Positions 45,450 through 55,942 are shown, numbered from the stretch's first letter. The stretch: DNA of 64,000 nt from Symsagittifera roscoffensis (GCF_963678635.1 NC_087062.1:92109845-92173844); one strand, 5' to 3'. Notes: generated by a model not told the origin, from the letters alone. Made by a program: numbers and translations.

Positions 45450-46266
45450 TTATATTGTTTGCTTTGTTTGCTTTCTGTTGTGTTGTGTGATTTATTTTGA
45501 TTTCTTTTAAACTTAACTATGTTTTTTAGGCCTCTAGCGCAGTTGGTTTCATCACTTGTGCTTGGCTGGTTCTCTTTCTGTTCCTGTGCTGCCTAGTGAA
45601 GCAGTTGCCTTCCTGGACCGTCTCTTCAACCTCGGGTTGGTGTGTTCTCCCCTCACCTAGTGCTAGCTTAGGTTCTTATTTTTGCGTCGCCTGCTTAGCC
45701 CAAGTGGACTTTTGCTTAGTCTGGTGTCAACGGTTAAGGCTGCTCGTTTACGGCGCTCTTGGCGCTTTCACTTTAGCTGAGGGGGTAGGCAAACTGTGCA
45801 ATTGCTCGCGCACTGTTTGCCTTGTGTTGTGTTGTGTGATTTATTTTGATTTTTATTAAACTTAATTATGTTTCAGGCCTCTGGCGCAGTTGGCTTCATC
45901 ACTTGTGCTAGGCTGATTCTCTTTCTGTTCCTGTGCTGCCTAGTGAAGCAGTTGCCTTCCTGGACCGTCTCTTCAACCTCGGGTTGGTGTGTTCTCCCCT
46001 CACCTAGTGCTAGCTTAGGTTCTTATTTTTGCGTCGCCTGCTTAGCCCAAGTGAACTTTTGCCTAGTCTGGTGTCTACTGTTAAGGTTGCTCGTTCACGG
46101 CGCTCTTGACGCTTTTAGTTTAGCTGAAGGATTAGGCAAACTGTGCATTTTCTCGCGCACTGTTTGCCTTGTGTTGTGTTGTGTGATTTATTTTGATTTA
46201 TATTAAACTTAATTATGTTTCAGGCCTCTGGCGCAGTTGGCTTCATCACTTGTGCTAGGCTGGATT
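45450..46266 (+). repeat. 347-bp tandem repeat, two full units plus partials
   Basis: AGGCCTCTRGCGCAGTTGG starts units at 45,528, 45,875 and 46,222 (period 347 twice). A partial unit precedes the first, and the third stops after about 45 bp. The two full units are nearly identical and GC-richer than their surroundings. 347 is not a multiple of three, so the + ORFs across it are not evidence of a protein. TRGCNNARYNGG, the RNA polymerase III A-box consensus, is met by TAGCGCAGTTGG / TGGCGCAGTTGG at each unit start, and a GGCAAAC..GTTTGCC hairpin lies near each unit end. Confidence 0.93.
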
Positions 46267-46369
46267 TCTGGCTGTGCTGTCTAAGGCAACAAATGAATGT
46301 CAAGACTACAAATAAACGGCATATTAAACAGAAAAAGAGACAAATCGATCTTAACAATCAAACATTTTT

Positions 46370-47880
46370 TCAAATCAAAATCTGATTTATATTGACACTT
46401 TTCTTGATTTGTCACATATATTTATGCCCAAAATCTGATATACAATGATGATTTTCTGTAATTGTGTTAGATATTTTTGAGCTCAAAATCTGATTTATTT
46501 TCACATTTTTCAGGATTTGTTACATATGTTTGCAGTAAATCTGATTTTCAATGATGATTTTCGATATTTGTTGCATAGTGTTGAGCTCAAAATTTGATTT
46601 TTATCGACATTTTTCTCTGTTACATTAGTTTTTGCTAAATTTCTGATTTACATTTATAGTTCTTGAACAATTTAACTGCTGATTTTTGAGCTCAAGAATG
46701 ATTTATATTGACCAGTTTCTTCATTTGTTACATAAGTTTTTGCCCAGTATTTGATTTACAATAAAGAATTTCTATATTTTCGTTGCACATTTTTAAGCTC
46801 AAACTTAGATAATTATCGAACTTTTTCTCAATTTGTTACATTTGTTTTTGTTAAATATCTGGTTTACATTGATAGTTTTTTTCTTAATTTAATTGCACCC
46901 ATTTCTTCATTTGTTTTATAGGTTTTTGCCCAAGATCTGATATACAATGATGATTTTCTATGATTTCATTGCCCGTTTATGAGCTTAAAATCTGGTTTAA
47001 ATAGACAATTTTTTGGAACCATCACATATTTTTTTGCACAAAATTTGATTTACATTGATAATTTTCTACATTTTTGTTGCATATTTTTAAGCTCAAAATG
47101 TGATTTATATTGACCCATTTCTTCATTTGTTTTTTAGGTTTTCGGACAAGATCTGATTTACAATTACTATTTTCTATATTTTTGTTGCACATTTTTGAGC
47201 TCAAAATGTGATTTATGTTGATCCATTTGTTCATTGGTTTTATAGGTTTTTGCCCAAGATCTGATTTACAATGATGAGTTTCTATGATTTCATTGCATAT
47301 TTCTGAGCTCAAAATGTGGTTTATTCTGACAATTTTCCTGAATCTTTACATATGTTTTTGACCAAAATCTGATTTACAATGATAATTTTCTACATTTTTA
47401 TTGCATTTTTTCGAGCTCAAAATATGTTTTATATTAACCCATTTCTTCTTTTGTTTTATAGGTTTTTGCCCAAGATCTGATTTGCAATGATGTTTTTCTA
47501 CATTTTTGTTGCATATTTGTGAGCTTAAAATGTGATTTATATTGACCCATTTAATCATTTGTTTTGTAAATTTTTTGCCCAAGATCTGATTTACAATAAT
47601 GATTTACTATGATTTCATTGCATATTTTCGAGCTCAAAATGTGATTTGTATTGACCCATTTAATCATTTGTTTTGTAAATTTTTTGCCCAAGATCTGATT
47701 TACAATAATGATTTACTATGATTTCATTGCATATTTTCGAGCTCAAATCTGGTTTATATTTACAATATTCTTGAATTTTTACATATGTTTTTGCACAAAA
47801 TCTGATTTACAATGATGATATTTTGTATTTTTGTTGCATATTTTTTGTGCCGAAAATCTTGTTCATTTTGATGATTTTCG
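46370..47880 (+). repeat. Satellite A array (108-bp unit, about 14 copies)
   Basis: Spacing of the ATCTGA landmark in the conserved part is 108, 109, 107, 109 and 109 bp (47,151 to 47,693). Unit landmarks: GTTTTTGCCCAAGATCTGAT, TTACAATGATGATTTTCTA, TTTTTGTTGCATATTTTTGAG, CTCAAAATGTGATTTATATTG, ACCCATTTCTTCATTTGTTTT. Monomers are moderately diverged, more at the left end. One pair at 47,530-47,745 is a recent local duplication (109 bp). Short antisense ORFs here follow the repeat period and are not genes. Confidence 0.95.
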
Positions 47881-47989
47881 TGATTTGTGTCGTTTGGTTT
47901 GAATTCAACTTTTGCTTTGAGTTTTCATATAGCACGCTTTTCAGAAGAGAAAAATTAATTTTTCTGACAATATAGTTAAATTTTTTGAC

Positions 47990-48240
47990 AACATAATCGA
48001 TTTTATTGCAATTTTATGGCGATAGCAATAGTTTTTGTTGCGATTTCATGGCAGTTTTATGGCGGAAACAATAGATTTTATTGCAATTTTATGGCAAAAA
48101 CAATAGATTTTATTGCAATTTTATGGCAAAAACAATCGATTTTATTGCGATTTCATGGCGGTTTCAGGGCAAAAAAATAGATTTTATTGAGATTATATGG
48201 AGATAAAAATACATTTTAGTGGAATTACAAGGCAATATAT
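47990..48240 (+). repeat. 32-bp tandem repeat in the right sub-terminal region
   Basis: Units of the type GCAAAAACAATAGATTTTATTGCAATTTTATG (32 bp) repeat about six times, with variants AATCGATTTTATTG and GCGATTTCATGG. It occupies the position expected for transposon sub-terminal repeats, 150-390 bp inside the right inverted repeat. Confidence 0.92.
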
Positions 48241-48359
48241 TCTTGATGAAAATAATCTATTTTCTTTCTATTATAATAGAAAATGTTGCTTAAATTGGTT
48301 ACACATAATCGATTATAATGGCAATATTTTCGGCAACATTTTCTCAATATAATCTATTT

Positions 48360-48383
48360 TTATCCGAGAAACTTCGGTGCGGG
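48360..48383 (-). repeat. Right terminal inverted repeat of the 24-kb element
   Basis: GAGAAACTTCGGTGCGGG (48,366-48,383) is the exact reverse complement of the 18 bases at 24,241-24,258. Sequence beyond 48,383 (TGGTCTTG...) is unrelated to that left of 24,241 except for TG. Confidence 0.75.
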
Positions 48384-48531
48384 TGGTCTTGTTTTTTTTA
48401 ATTGGGGCCCATTTGATCATATAGCGGCTCTTATTGAATAAAAGACTTACGCCGAAACTGCAGTACTGATTTAATTATCCGGGAAAAATGCACAAATTTT
48501 TAAATTTTCAACGCGTTTTTCGGATCTTGTT

Positions 48532-48817
48532 AACTATCCCCCCCTTTTGGACCTTGTTAACTATCCCCCCATGCATGTTTTATTTTTGACAACCATTTTT
48601 GTCTTTTTTCAAAAATATCAATAATTATATGGGTTTTCATTTTCGCGCGTTCGTATTTTTCTTACTCGCTATTTATACAATACCAACGTAAAATTTTTAA
48701 AAATATATATATTTTCTGAAAATTGTTTTAAGCTATTGAAAATGTGGCCGCCAAAATTGAATTTCTGAAAATCGGAATGAGGGGGGGGGGGGGGGGGGGA
48801 ATTAGTTAACAAGATCC
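48532..48817. mobile_element. 286-bp MITE with GGATCTTGTTAACTA ends and 8-bp target duplication
   Basis: Left end GGATCTTGTTAACTATCCCC, right end the complement (TAGTTAACAAGATCC) preceded by a run of about 20 G. CGTTTTTC flanks both sides exactly (48,524-48,531 and 48,818-48,825). The left terminus is followed by a second copy of CTTGTTAACTATCCCCCC, so the end is duplicated. There is no ORF. Confidence 0.95.
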
Positions 48818-49186
48818 CGTTTTTCTCCAAGTGGGTTACGAATGGAGAACCAAAGTTGAACATATTTTTATGTTTTTATAGCGTAGTTCATTTTGCAAAG
48901 TTCGAGGTCAAACTTTTACCCTAAAAATTGGGTATTTTGTTTTTTAGTGAATCGAAAATTACTCAAAACCTACGAAGAGTATGTTTTTGCTCTTTCACAC
49001 ATGTTGTTTCACGACAAGGCATGAATTAAAAATGAAATATTAGAACGCATGCGTGAAAAAAGAAACCATCTGCATAGTTTCGTGCACTTTTCACAATTTA
49101 ACGGGCTCTTTTTTTGAAAAAAGCCCAATTATAACAATTGAATGAGTAAAAACAAACCGAAAGAGCAAAGAACATATTCTTCAACA

Positions 49187-49352
49187 GTTAGAACATAGTT
49201 GAAGATGGCCTCCGACAAAATGGCAAAAAATATACTCTTCAACAGTTAGAACATAGTTGAAGATGGCCTCGGGCAAAAGAGCCGCTATCTGGCTCCTCGT
49301 GCCCTCAGGCCGGGCTCTTTTTCTCACGGGCATCTTTCAGCTATGTTCTAAC
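49187..49352. mobile_element. Small inverted-repeat element GTTAGAACATAGTTGAAGATG
   Basis: GTTAGAACATAGTTGAAGAT at 49,187 repeats 58 bp further on (49,245), and the complement ATCTTTCAGCTATGTTCTAAC closes the element at 49,332-49,352. An internal AAAGAGCC...GGGCTCTTT pair lies between. No clear target duplication was found. Confidence 0.75.
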
Positions 49353-49379
49353 TACTACAAAGTCAGCTGATGAGCAAGT

Positions 49380-49725
49380 TAAATCAAAATGATTTTCGGA
49401 GAAAACGGAATATTTATGCTCGGTGTGGTTTTTTTATTCAGTATACGTTCACTGATCAAAATGATAATTGTCAACAAAAAATTATTATACCCCATTGAAG
49501 ATATTGACTTCTTAAGTTCAAATGTAAAAAGATATTTCACCTCCGATCATTTTTTGTTACGTTCTGAAGGTTTGAAAATTGCCAAATTTGCCATGTTCTG
49601 GACTAAATTATGCGCGCTTTGAAGAGTTAATTCATAATGCTGAGAGCGTAGCTAATTATCCCGCACAACAAAATCGTTCCGAATTGAATTGAGGCTAGCT
49701 AATTGGTCGTATTATTTTTGAACTA
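49380..49725 (+). repeat. Dispersed repeat family R, partial copy
   Basis: Shares GGAATATTTATGCTCGGTGT, TTATTCAGT and AAAAGATATTTCACCTCCGATCATTTTT with 55,070-55,560. The central CGCG-palindrome part is missing or degenerate here. The open + frame at 49,389-49,622 is explained by the repeat and is not proposed as a gene. Confidence 0.7.
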
Positions 49726-49976
49726 CTCAAATTTTTACACTTTGATATTGTCTAAAATGTATAGGTTTTTAATATTTTCTTTTCCCAAAAACTATTCGAA
49801 ATGAATTAAGAGACAGTCGGAGCATTCAATAGCTCAAATCAGTTTTTTAAGAAGCACTCTTGGAGCTTGTGGTCGTTCAAATTACGCTAAAGCGCCCTAA
49901 GTGCGTTTTAAATAAAATTATAAAAAGTGCAACATCTTCGATGGTTACCTTTGTTTCCAGTTCCAGTAAAAACCAG

Positions 49977-50151
49977 GGATCTACTTAAGAATTGCCACCC
50001 CTGTTATTAAACGCAGTAAAATAGCACTGAGCTTTCTATTGAGAATTAGAATTTTGCTGCATTCTGATTGGTCGAAAATGCGTTATTTTAATCTACTTAA
50101 CAATTGACCCCCTTTCTTAAAGGGGGGGGGGGGCAATTGTTAAGTAGATCC
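49977..50151. mobile_element. 175-bp MITE with GGATCTACTTAA ends and 8-bp target duplication
   Basis: Left end GGATCTACTTAAGAATTGCC, right end GGCAATTGTTAAGTAGATCC. AAAACCAG is found immediately outside both ends (49,969-49,976 and 50,152-50,159). An internal copy of the left end at 50,091 forms a hairpin with the right end. The terminal sequence is related to the GGATCTTGTTAAC element 1.2 kb to the left, so these are probably one family. Confidence 0.95.
50091..50149. repeat. Hairpin with C-tract/G-tract stem
   Basis: ATCTACTTAACAATTG-ACCCCC...GGGGGG-CAATTGTTAAGTAGAT, with a stem of 16 perfect pairs plus a C/G tract of unequal length. It is part of the MITE above. Confidence 0.95.
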
Positions 50152-50710
50152 AAAACCAGTAAAAAAATTTTTTTTCATTTGTGTGAGTCTTACATTTTGA
50201 CATGGTTAAGTATTGCACTCAAAGGCGATGCTTCCGACACTTCCGCGCAAATCTACAATTTGTTCTCTCATTCAGATTGCTGACAGCATTAGAGCATGAA
50301 CAATAAAGTTCCGTGGTCAATAAAGACTTGCTTATATAATTTTCAAGGTCGTTGTCTTTAAAAAATGAAAAAAAAAACTTGATTATAATTCCCTAAAAAT
50401 AAATTCTATTGCTATTCAAAACAAAAAATGAAAACAAATTGTAAGCGTTTGATTGTGATCGAACTCCTCCTAGGATAAAATTTGCACCACCGTGGAAAAT
50501 TACTTGCGTGTGCATATCAAAACGAGCTGCGCTGCCATTTGTTTTGTTAATTTCGATCAAAATTCCCTGAAAAAATTTCATTTCAAATTCATCTCGAAAC
50601 AATTCATCCAATAATTACATTGGAAGTGTTTGAGACTTTTTTTTCTAAATTATAAAATCCACAAAACCTTTTGATCGGACTGTATAAACTGGGATATACT
50701 CAGGGTCATT

Positions 50711-53100
50711 CTGTTGAGTTCTCTCAAACAAAATTTGCACAAAGAAACAACTGTAGTGGCGGACAAGAAGAGAAGTTAAATTTCTAAAGTAAGATGGGAG
50801 TTGTTGAAACAAAAAATATCAAAAACAACAAGATTGCTCGTGTCAAGGCGAAGACTTGAATGTTCCGACTGCAATTTAGTTTGAACAGAGCAATTTAAAA
50901 CCAATTTAAATTGATGCAATTTTCAAAACAAACTGAACAAAATTTTTAAACAAAGCAAAAGCAAAAGTATAGCAAAATATTAAATAGACCGAAGAGCAAT
51001 TTGGAACGATTTCTAAAAAGGATTAAGCATTTACTGACATATTAATAGCAAAAAAGATATTGCGCGTTAATTGTCCCAAAAAAGTCAAACAGGCAATAAA
51101 CCCCCATGACGGTACGAAAAATAATCCAAGGTGTAATAAACTATTCTAATGTTAAATCTGATTTGTACACTAAATAAGAATTATAAGAATAAGAATAATG
51201 ATATGTCAATTAAAATGTCTGCTCTCCAACTATAAGGAACAGTGTTTGATCGACCGTTGGTCGAATCATAACATAGTTGGCAGGTATGTAACCAATACCA
51301 AAGGTCAATAGATCAAACCAAATGAACAACTCACAACATTCCCCAACGGGAAAAAATTGAAATTTACAATTAACTAAAACCGAACACTATATACATTCTT
51401 TTCTTCCTTCAAAGTAGAGTAAACAAAATTTGGAATTCGCTAAAATCAAAATGAATCAAACAACGAAAATTAAGTATCTACAATTTGGGATTGGTATGTA
51501 CAAATTTGTACAAATAGGTGAATTTCACAGTATTCACATAATCTACATTAATAATACAAAGAGAAATCAACAAATATACGCTATCCAATGCACAACTATT
51601 TGTACACATAAATAAAAAGATAGGGCAATGTGAATAAGAAATAAAATCTTGAAATTATCATGACATTGATGATAAAAAAGTAGAGTTTATGTAAGTTCCT
51701 TTTTTTAAAGAGTTTTAATTGAATGTTGCAACAAATTCATCTGACCTGGTCAATTGTCGAGGAGATGTTTCTGTTTTTTTTTTCGCTGCCAAATCGTGTC
51801 GTGTTTTTCTCAGTGGGAGAATTCTAGGAAGCTGAAGTCAGGGAAACGGAATGAGCAGCCCTCGTTGGATTTGAATTGTTGAAGGACCACTCAAAGTCTT
51901 TCTACTGAAGGTTGTTCTACTCAAGTTCTTGCTGTTGAGTTCTCTAAAATAGAATTTGCACAAAGAAACATCTGTAGTTGCGGACAAGAACTTAAGGTTC
52001 TATAGTAAAACGGGAGATGTTGCAAAAAAAATGCTAAAAACAACAAAATTGCTCGTGTCAGGATTGAGAATTGAATGTTCGGACTGCGTTTTATTTTGAA
52101 TGGAGCAATTTAAAACCAATTTATATTGATGCAATTAACAAAAAAAAACTGAACGAAATTTCAACTAAAGCAAAAATAAAAGTATAGCGAAACATTAAAA
52201 AGACCAAAAAGCAATTTGGAACAATTTCTAAAACGGATTAAGTATTCACTCACGCAATAATAGCACGGAAGATCAGAAGATATTGCGCATTTATTGTCCC
52301 AAAAAATGCAAAAAGGCAAAAAAACCATCACCGTACAAAAAATAATCAATTCTATTGTTAAACCTGATATGTACACTAACTAAGAATCAAAAGAATAAGA
52401 TTAATGATGTGTCAATTAAAATATCTGCTCTCCAACTATAAGGAACAGTGAAATGATCGACCGTATGTCGATCCATAAAATAGTTGGCAGGTATGTAATA
52501 AATACGAAAGGTCAAAAGATCAAACAAATGAACAACTTACAACATTCCCCAATGGGGAAAAATTGAACTTTTCAATTAACTTAAACTGAACTCTATATAC
52601 AACCATTTTTCCCTTCAAAGTAGAAATAAAAAATTACAATTTGCTCAAATTAAAATGAATTGAATTGAACGAAAATTATTTATCTAAATTTATGGATGGG
52701 TAAGTAAAAATTTGTACAAATGAGTGAGTTTCACAGAGTTTACTTAATGTACACGAACAATACGAGGAGATTAAAACAAATCTACGCTATCAATGTACAA
52801 CTAAATCTACACATAAAAAATGATAGAGCAACCAAATAGGAAAAAAAAATCTTAAAATGGTTATGACGTTGATGTTAAAAAAAGAGTTAAGTTAACACTT
52901 TTTTCATTAAGAATTTAAATTGAATATTGCATCAAACTCATCAAGAGAGTGTCCGAAGTCCTCACCGGTTGTCCTGTTTTTTTCCGCTGCTAAATCGAGT
53001 CGTGTTTTTCCCATTGGGAGAATTCCACGAAGCTGAAGTCAGGGAAACGGAACGCGCAGCCCCCGTTGGAGTTAGATTGTTAGAGGACCAGATAAGAGTT
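50711..53100 (-). repeat. Two ~1.2-kb direct repeats (probable tandem LTRs)
   Basis: Copy 1 (about 50,711-51,890) and copy 2 (about 51,934-53,090) share ordered landmarks: TGTTGAGTTCTCT, TTTGCACAAAGAAACA, ATTGCTCGTGTCA, GCAATTTAAAACCAATTTA, TCTCCAACTATAAGGAACAG, GTTGGCAGGTATGTAA, CCAAATGAACAAC, and GCTGAAGTCAGGGAAACGGA (51,831 and 53,032; 1,201 bp apart). They lie exactly where the 3' LTR of the minus-strand gypsy element to the right is expected. Divergence of roughly 15-20% by eye indicates age. Confidence 0.75.
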
Positions 53101-53422
53101 GTTTCGGCAACAATAGTCTGTTTCTGAGGATATTTAGGGGGGGGGGTGTGAGGAATTCAGATGGTGACCAGCAAGGGAAAGCTGGGGGTGTCGCTATATC
53201 GGCCTCGAGTCTTGCAATCTTTTCGTATTCCTCTAGGTTATCAACGTATCTGCGCTCCCCGTGAAATTGTGGGTGTTCTACATGTCGTCTGGGTCTGGAC
53301 GAAGGTCTCGTCTGAGTGACAATGGACGGCGTCTCCTCTGGAGAACTATCCGGCAAATTTGGTTCTACTGGTGAACTAGATTTCGATGGTCCAGGTAGTC
53401 TGCTTGATTGGACAGAGACCAT
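53072..53422 (-). pseudogene. Retroelement pol C-terminal fragment
   Basis: An open frame of 116 codons on the minus strand. It is proline/serine-rich (SSSPVEPNLPDSSPEETPS), then basic (RPSSRPRRH), then an acidic helix (YVDNLEEYEKIARLEAD). It is identified by position between the integrase remnant and the LTR-like repeat. It may have been the C-terminus of pol. Confidence 0.5.
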
Positions 53423-54480
53423 CGGTTAACTAAGCTCTTCAGTTTCCGAGTTCGAGGTCTTAAAGTCACCTGTAGAACTCAAGTAATTGTTATGATCTAT
53501 TTCTTGTCTTGACATGATGGAGCGTTGTTGTTCGAAACGTCCTCGAAGTAATCATCAGTCAAGACGTCCCAAGAATTCAAATTTAACTAAGAAGACGAGT
53601 AAGAGGAAACCTAAGATTTTCTGCGGCGGTTTCGGGAATATCACTAACTCTGGCGGAAGCTGAATGATGCCAAGAGTTAGCGTCGAGTTGCCAGAAATCT
53701 ACTTCTTAAGGGTGTCCGTCTGGATCGCCTTCTTGGGGGGCGACATTTTTTTTCAGCTAAACTTTCACGATCGTTTTCACGATCGGTACTCATGGGTGGC
53801 GGATTAACCAGAATTTTTGGAAGGCCCAGAAGTATTTTGCCTTTGATTGCAAATGATTCCAATCTAATCACGTGCTCTGAGGAACCAACGATTGCCTCCT
53901 TGATGTGATTAAAAGACTGGTCTCCATTTTTCCGATAAAGGTTTCTTCTAAAAAGACTAATTCCAGAGGTCAGTTTCGCTTGGGAAGGGCATCTACGTTG
54001 TGGCAGCTATCGTTCCTCACCCCATGGTCTGACTAGATCAATTTCCCTTGATCTAAACGACTATCAACCGAAATAAGGTTTTTCCACCTAGTACTAGCAG
54101 TGCGGTTCACATTTTTTTCGAACGTGTTACCTCCGATGGAAGGTTGTTTGGTAATTCGTAAGCTTCAAATAATTTTTTGATTCAGGAGTTTAAAATCAGT
54201 TTGGAAAGTTGGTACGACATAGCAAGAAGTTTCAATTTTACGGTATGTCCAATTTTTCCCCCAAGTCCGTTTGATCAGTGATCTCCTACTGTACAATACA
54301 TAATTTGAATATTGAACTTTTCACAAAAAGATTTAAAATTGTGTGATGAAGAGATGACCCATGGTCGACTCTGAGTTTTCTTGAAAGCCGTGAAGATAAC
54401 AGTAATCGTTCATGAAAGAGATGGCTGAATTTTACGACGTATTGGTAACCACTTTTTACGACTGCCTCTTAACCCATATC
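53072..54480 (-). mobile_element. Decayed gypsy-type element, minus strand (integrase to pol end)
   Basis: Minus-strand reading gives integrase core remnants at about 54,440-54,180 (NFKSFCEKFNIQIMYCTVGD, then a stop, then a 'GHTVKLKLLAMS' segment). The pol C-terminal region follows at 53,871-53,677 and a tail at 53,422-53,072 with SSRPRRHVEHPQF, comparable to the RRSSRPTK tail of the 7-11 kb element. The tail ORF ends within the start of the ~1.2-kb repeats, as expected for pol running into the LTR. Gag, protease and RT are not seen; the element is 5'-truncated or unrecognisable beyond 54,480. Confidence 0.7.
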
Positions 54481-55060
54481 GAATGAATTTTGGGAAAAGA
54501 AAATATTGAAAAACCACAAAACTTGGACGTTATCAGTAATCAAATCTGAAAAATTTAGTCACACGAAATTAATACGACCGAGTAGCTAGCCTCAATTCTA
54601 GCAAAACAAATTAAATATTCAACGCGCAAATAAAAAACTTCATGGCCAGGCCAAATTGGCAATTTTTGTATTCCAAGAACTTTGCAAAAACATGATTGGA
54701 GGTTAAATTTTTTTTTAATGTCTGGAAGTCAATATCTTCAATGGAATATAAAACTTTGTTTTAAATATGTTATACATATATAAATATTTGTCTGAAATTG
54801 ACTGAACAAAAAACTTTTGTAAAGATAAGCTTTCCGTTTTCTTCTATGGTCTGAACAAAAATAACCGAAAGCAGGAAGAACAAGGCACAAGAAAAAAACG
54901 CATTTCAGCTTTAAACTAATGTTTTGTGTTGTAAATTGGAAAATTGTACTTCAGTTAACTTTTGTGAAACTTTACGTTGAATTAGCCATCGTACCACTGC
55001 CGAACGGAATATTTTTGTAAGGAGGTTTGTTTTGACTGGATTATTCATTTTTATTGCAAT
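54480..55060. other. Intergenic, no gene seen
   Basis: AT-rich sequence without a supported ORF, directly between the retroelement remnant and a family R repeat. Confidence 0.5.
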
Positions 55061-55064
55061 TTTG

Positions 55065-55835
55065 TGCGATTATTTTTGCTCCGACTTTCGAAGAAAATGA
55101 GTAATATTTATTCTCGGTGTGATTTTTGTTATTCAGTCAGTTTTTGACTCGCCAACTAAGTGTTTATCGGGAATTTTTTTCATACCATCTGCGAATTATT
55201 GTTATTTTGAGCTCAAAAATAAAAAGATACTTTTTCGTATAGTTACATTCATTCGATATTTGCTAATTTGGCCAATTTGGGATAATTAAAATGCGATATT
55301 TAGCGTACTTGTAACATGCGTAATAAGCTAATTATTTTTTTGACTTCCGTAACGAAAAAATCGGAACATTTGTGCTCGGAGTAGTTTCTTTCTCCAGACA
55401 AATTTCGACTTTTCAACTAGCATTTTTTGGCGGAATTTTTTAAATATCACTCAAAAAGTATTGTTTTTCTGATCTTAAATTTGAAAAGATATTTCACCTG
55501 TGATCATTTTTCAAAAAAGTTATAGGGGTTTAAAGGTTGCCATTTTGGCCAATTTGGGACAATTAACCCTCGATATATTTCGCGCTATTAACGCGTAAGC
55601 GAAGACTTAATCCGCCTTATAAATGGTTCTAAACTGGTTGAAGGAAGCTTATTTGTCAAAATTTGATTTGTTGCTAGGAGCAAAATCTATCCCTTTGTAC
55701 TTTATATTGCGTGTGGGGGTATGATTTTCACAAAAAACTTGAAATTAAAAAAACTCGTTTTTTACATTAATTTATTCATGTTATTACAGCTCCATAGACC
55801 TTAAAAGGCGTCGGAACATTCAGGACTTTGCGCTG
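55065..55835 (+). repeat. Dispersed repeat family R, longest copy (internally duplicated)
   Basis: Two versions of the upstream part (GAAAATGAG.AATATTTATTCTCGGTGTGAT at 55,095 and AATCGGAACATTTGTGCTCG at 55,360) are followed by the central TTTGGGACAATTAACCCTCG, ATATATTTCGCGCTATTAACG, CGTAAGCG block and the right part AATCTATCCCTTTGTACTTT ... CTCCATAGACC. It is the best copy for building a family consensus. Confidence 0.82.
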
Positions 55836-55888
55836 ATATGATCAGTCTTGTTAATTAATAAACAATGGATGATATTGCTATTATGCAA

Positions 55889-55942
55889 CAGTTTGTGTTT
55901 GTGTGTGTGTGTGTCCGTGTGTGCTTGTGTGACTGTCTGTGA
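55889..55942 (+). repeat. GT microsatellite
   Basis: An interrupted (GT)n tract, TTTGTGTTTGTGTGTGTGTG and onward to about 55,940. It lies just before an exon-like segment. Confidence 0.95.

Larger units (their letters stand above)
24241..48383 (+). mobile_element. Candidate giant (24.1-kb) CACTA/EnSpm-like DNA transposon
   Basis: CCCGCACCGAAGTTTCTC at 24,241 is matched by its exact reverse complement ending at 48,383; similarity weakens after 18 bp. A possible 2-bp target duplication (TG) flanks the pair, which is weak evidence. Both inner flanks carry AATCGATTATAAT / AATAGATTATA-type sub-terminal motifs, a layout known for CACTA elements. The interior encodes a Tnp2-like DDE transposase with a SET domain, a BEN-domain protein, an SGNH-like protein and a cadherin exon, with satellites A and B on both sides of the genes. 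Nested insertions (24,674-24,876; 27,790-28,110; 43,600-43,752) show age. The alternative is two independent ends of one family at a native locus. Confidence 0.5.

Noticed and set aside
45528-45620. A tRNA gene at the start of the 347-bp unit
   Set aside because: A-box and 5' end are tRNA-like, but no cloverleaf, anticodon stem or properly spaced B-box could be built.
45596-46206. Cysteine-rich + strand ORFs of 87 and 112 aa with signal-peptide-like starts
   Set aside because: They lie within the 347-bp tandem repeat, whose length is not a multiple of three, and the reading frame changes between units.
47022-47582. Antisense ORFs of 78-96 aa
   Set aside because: Their internal repetition equals the 108-bp satellite A unit; no coding evidence.
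24241-48383. Canonical CACTA/CACTG termini
   Set aside because: The ends read CCCGCACCGAAG, not CACTA; assignment to EnSpm rests on the transposase motifs and layout, not on the terminal bases.
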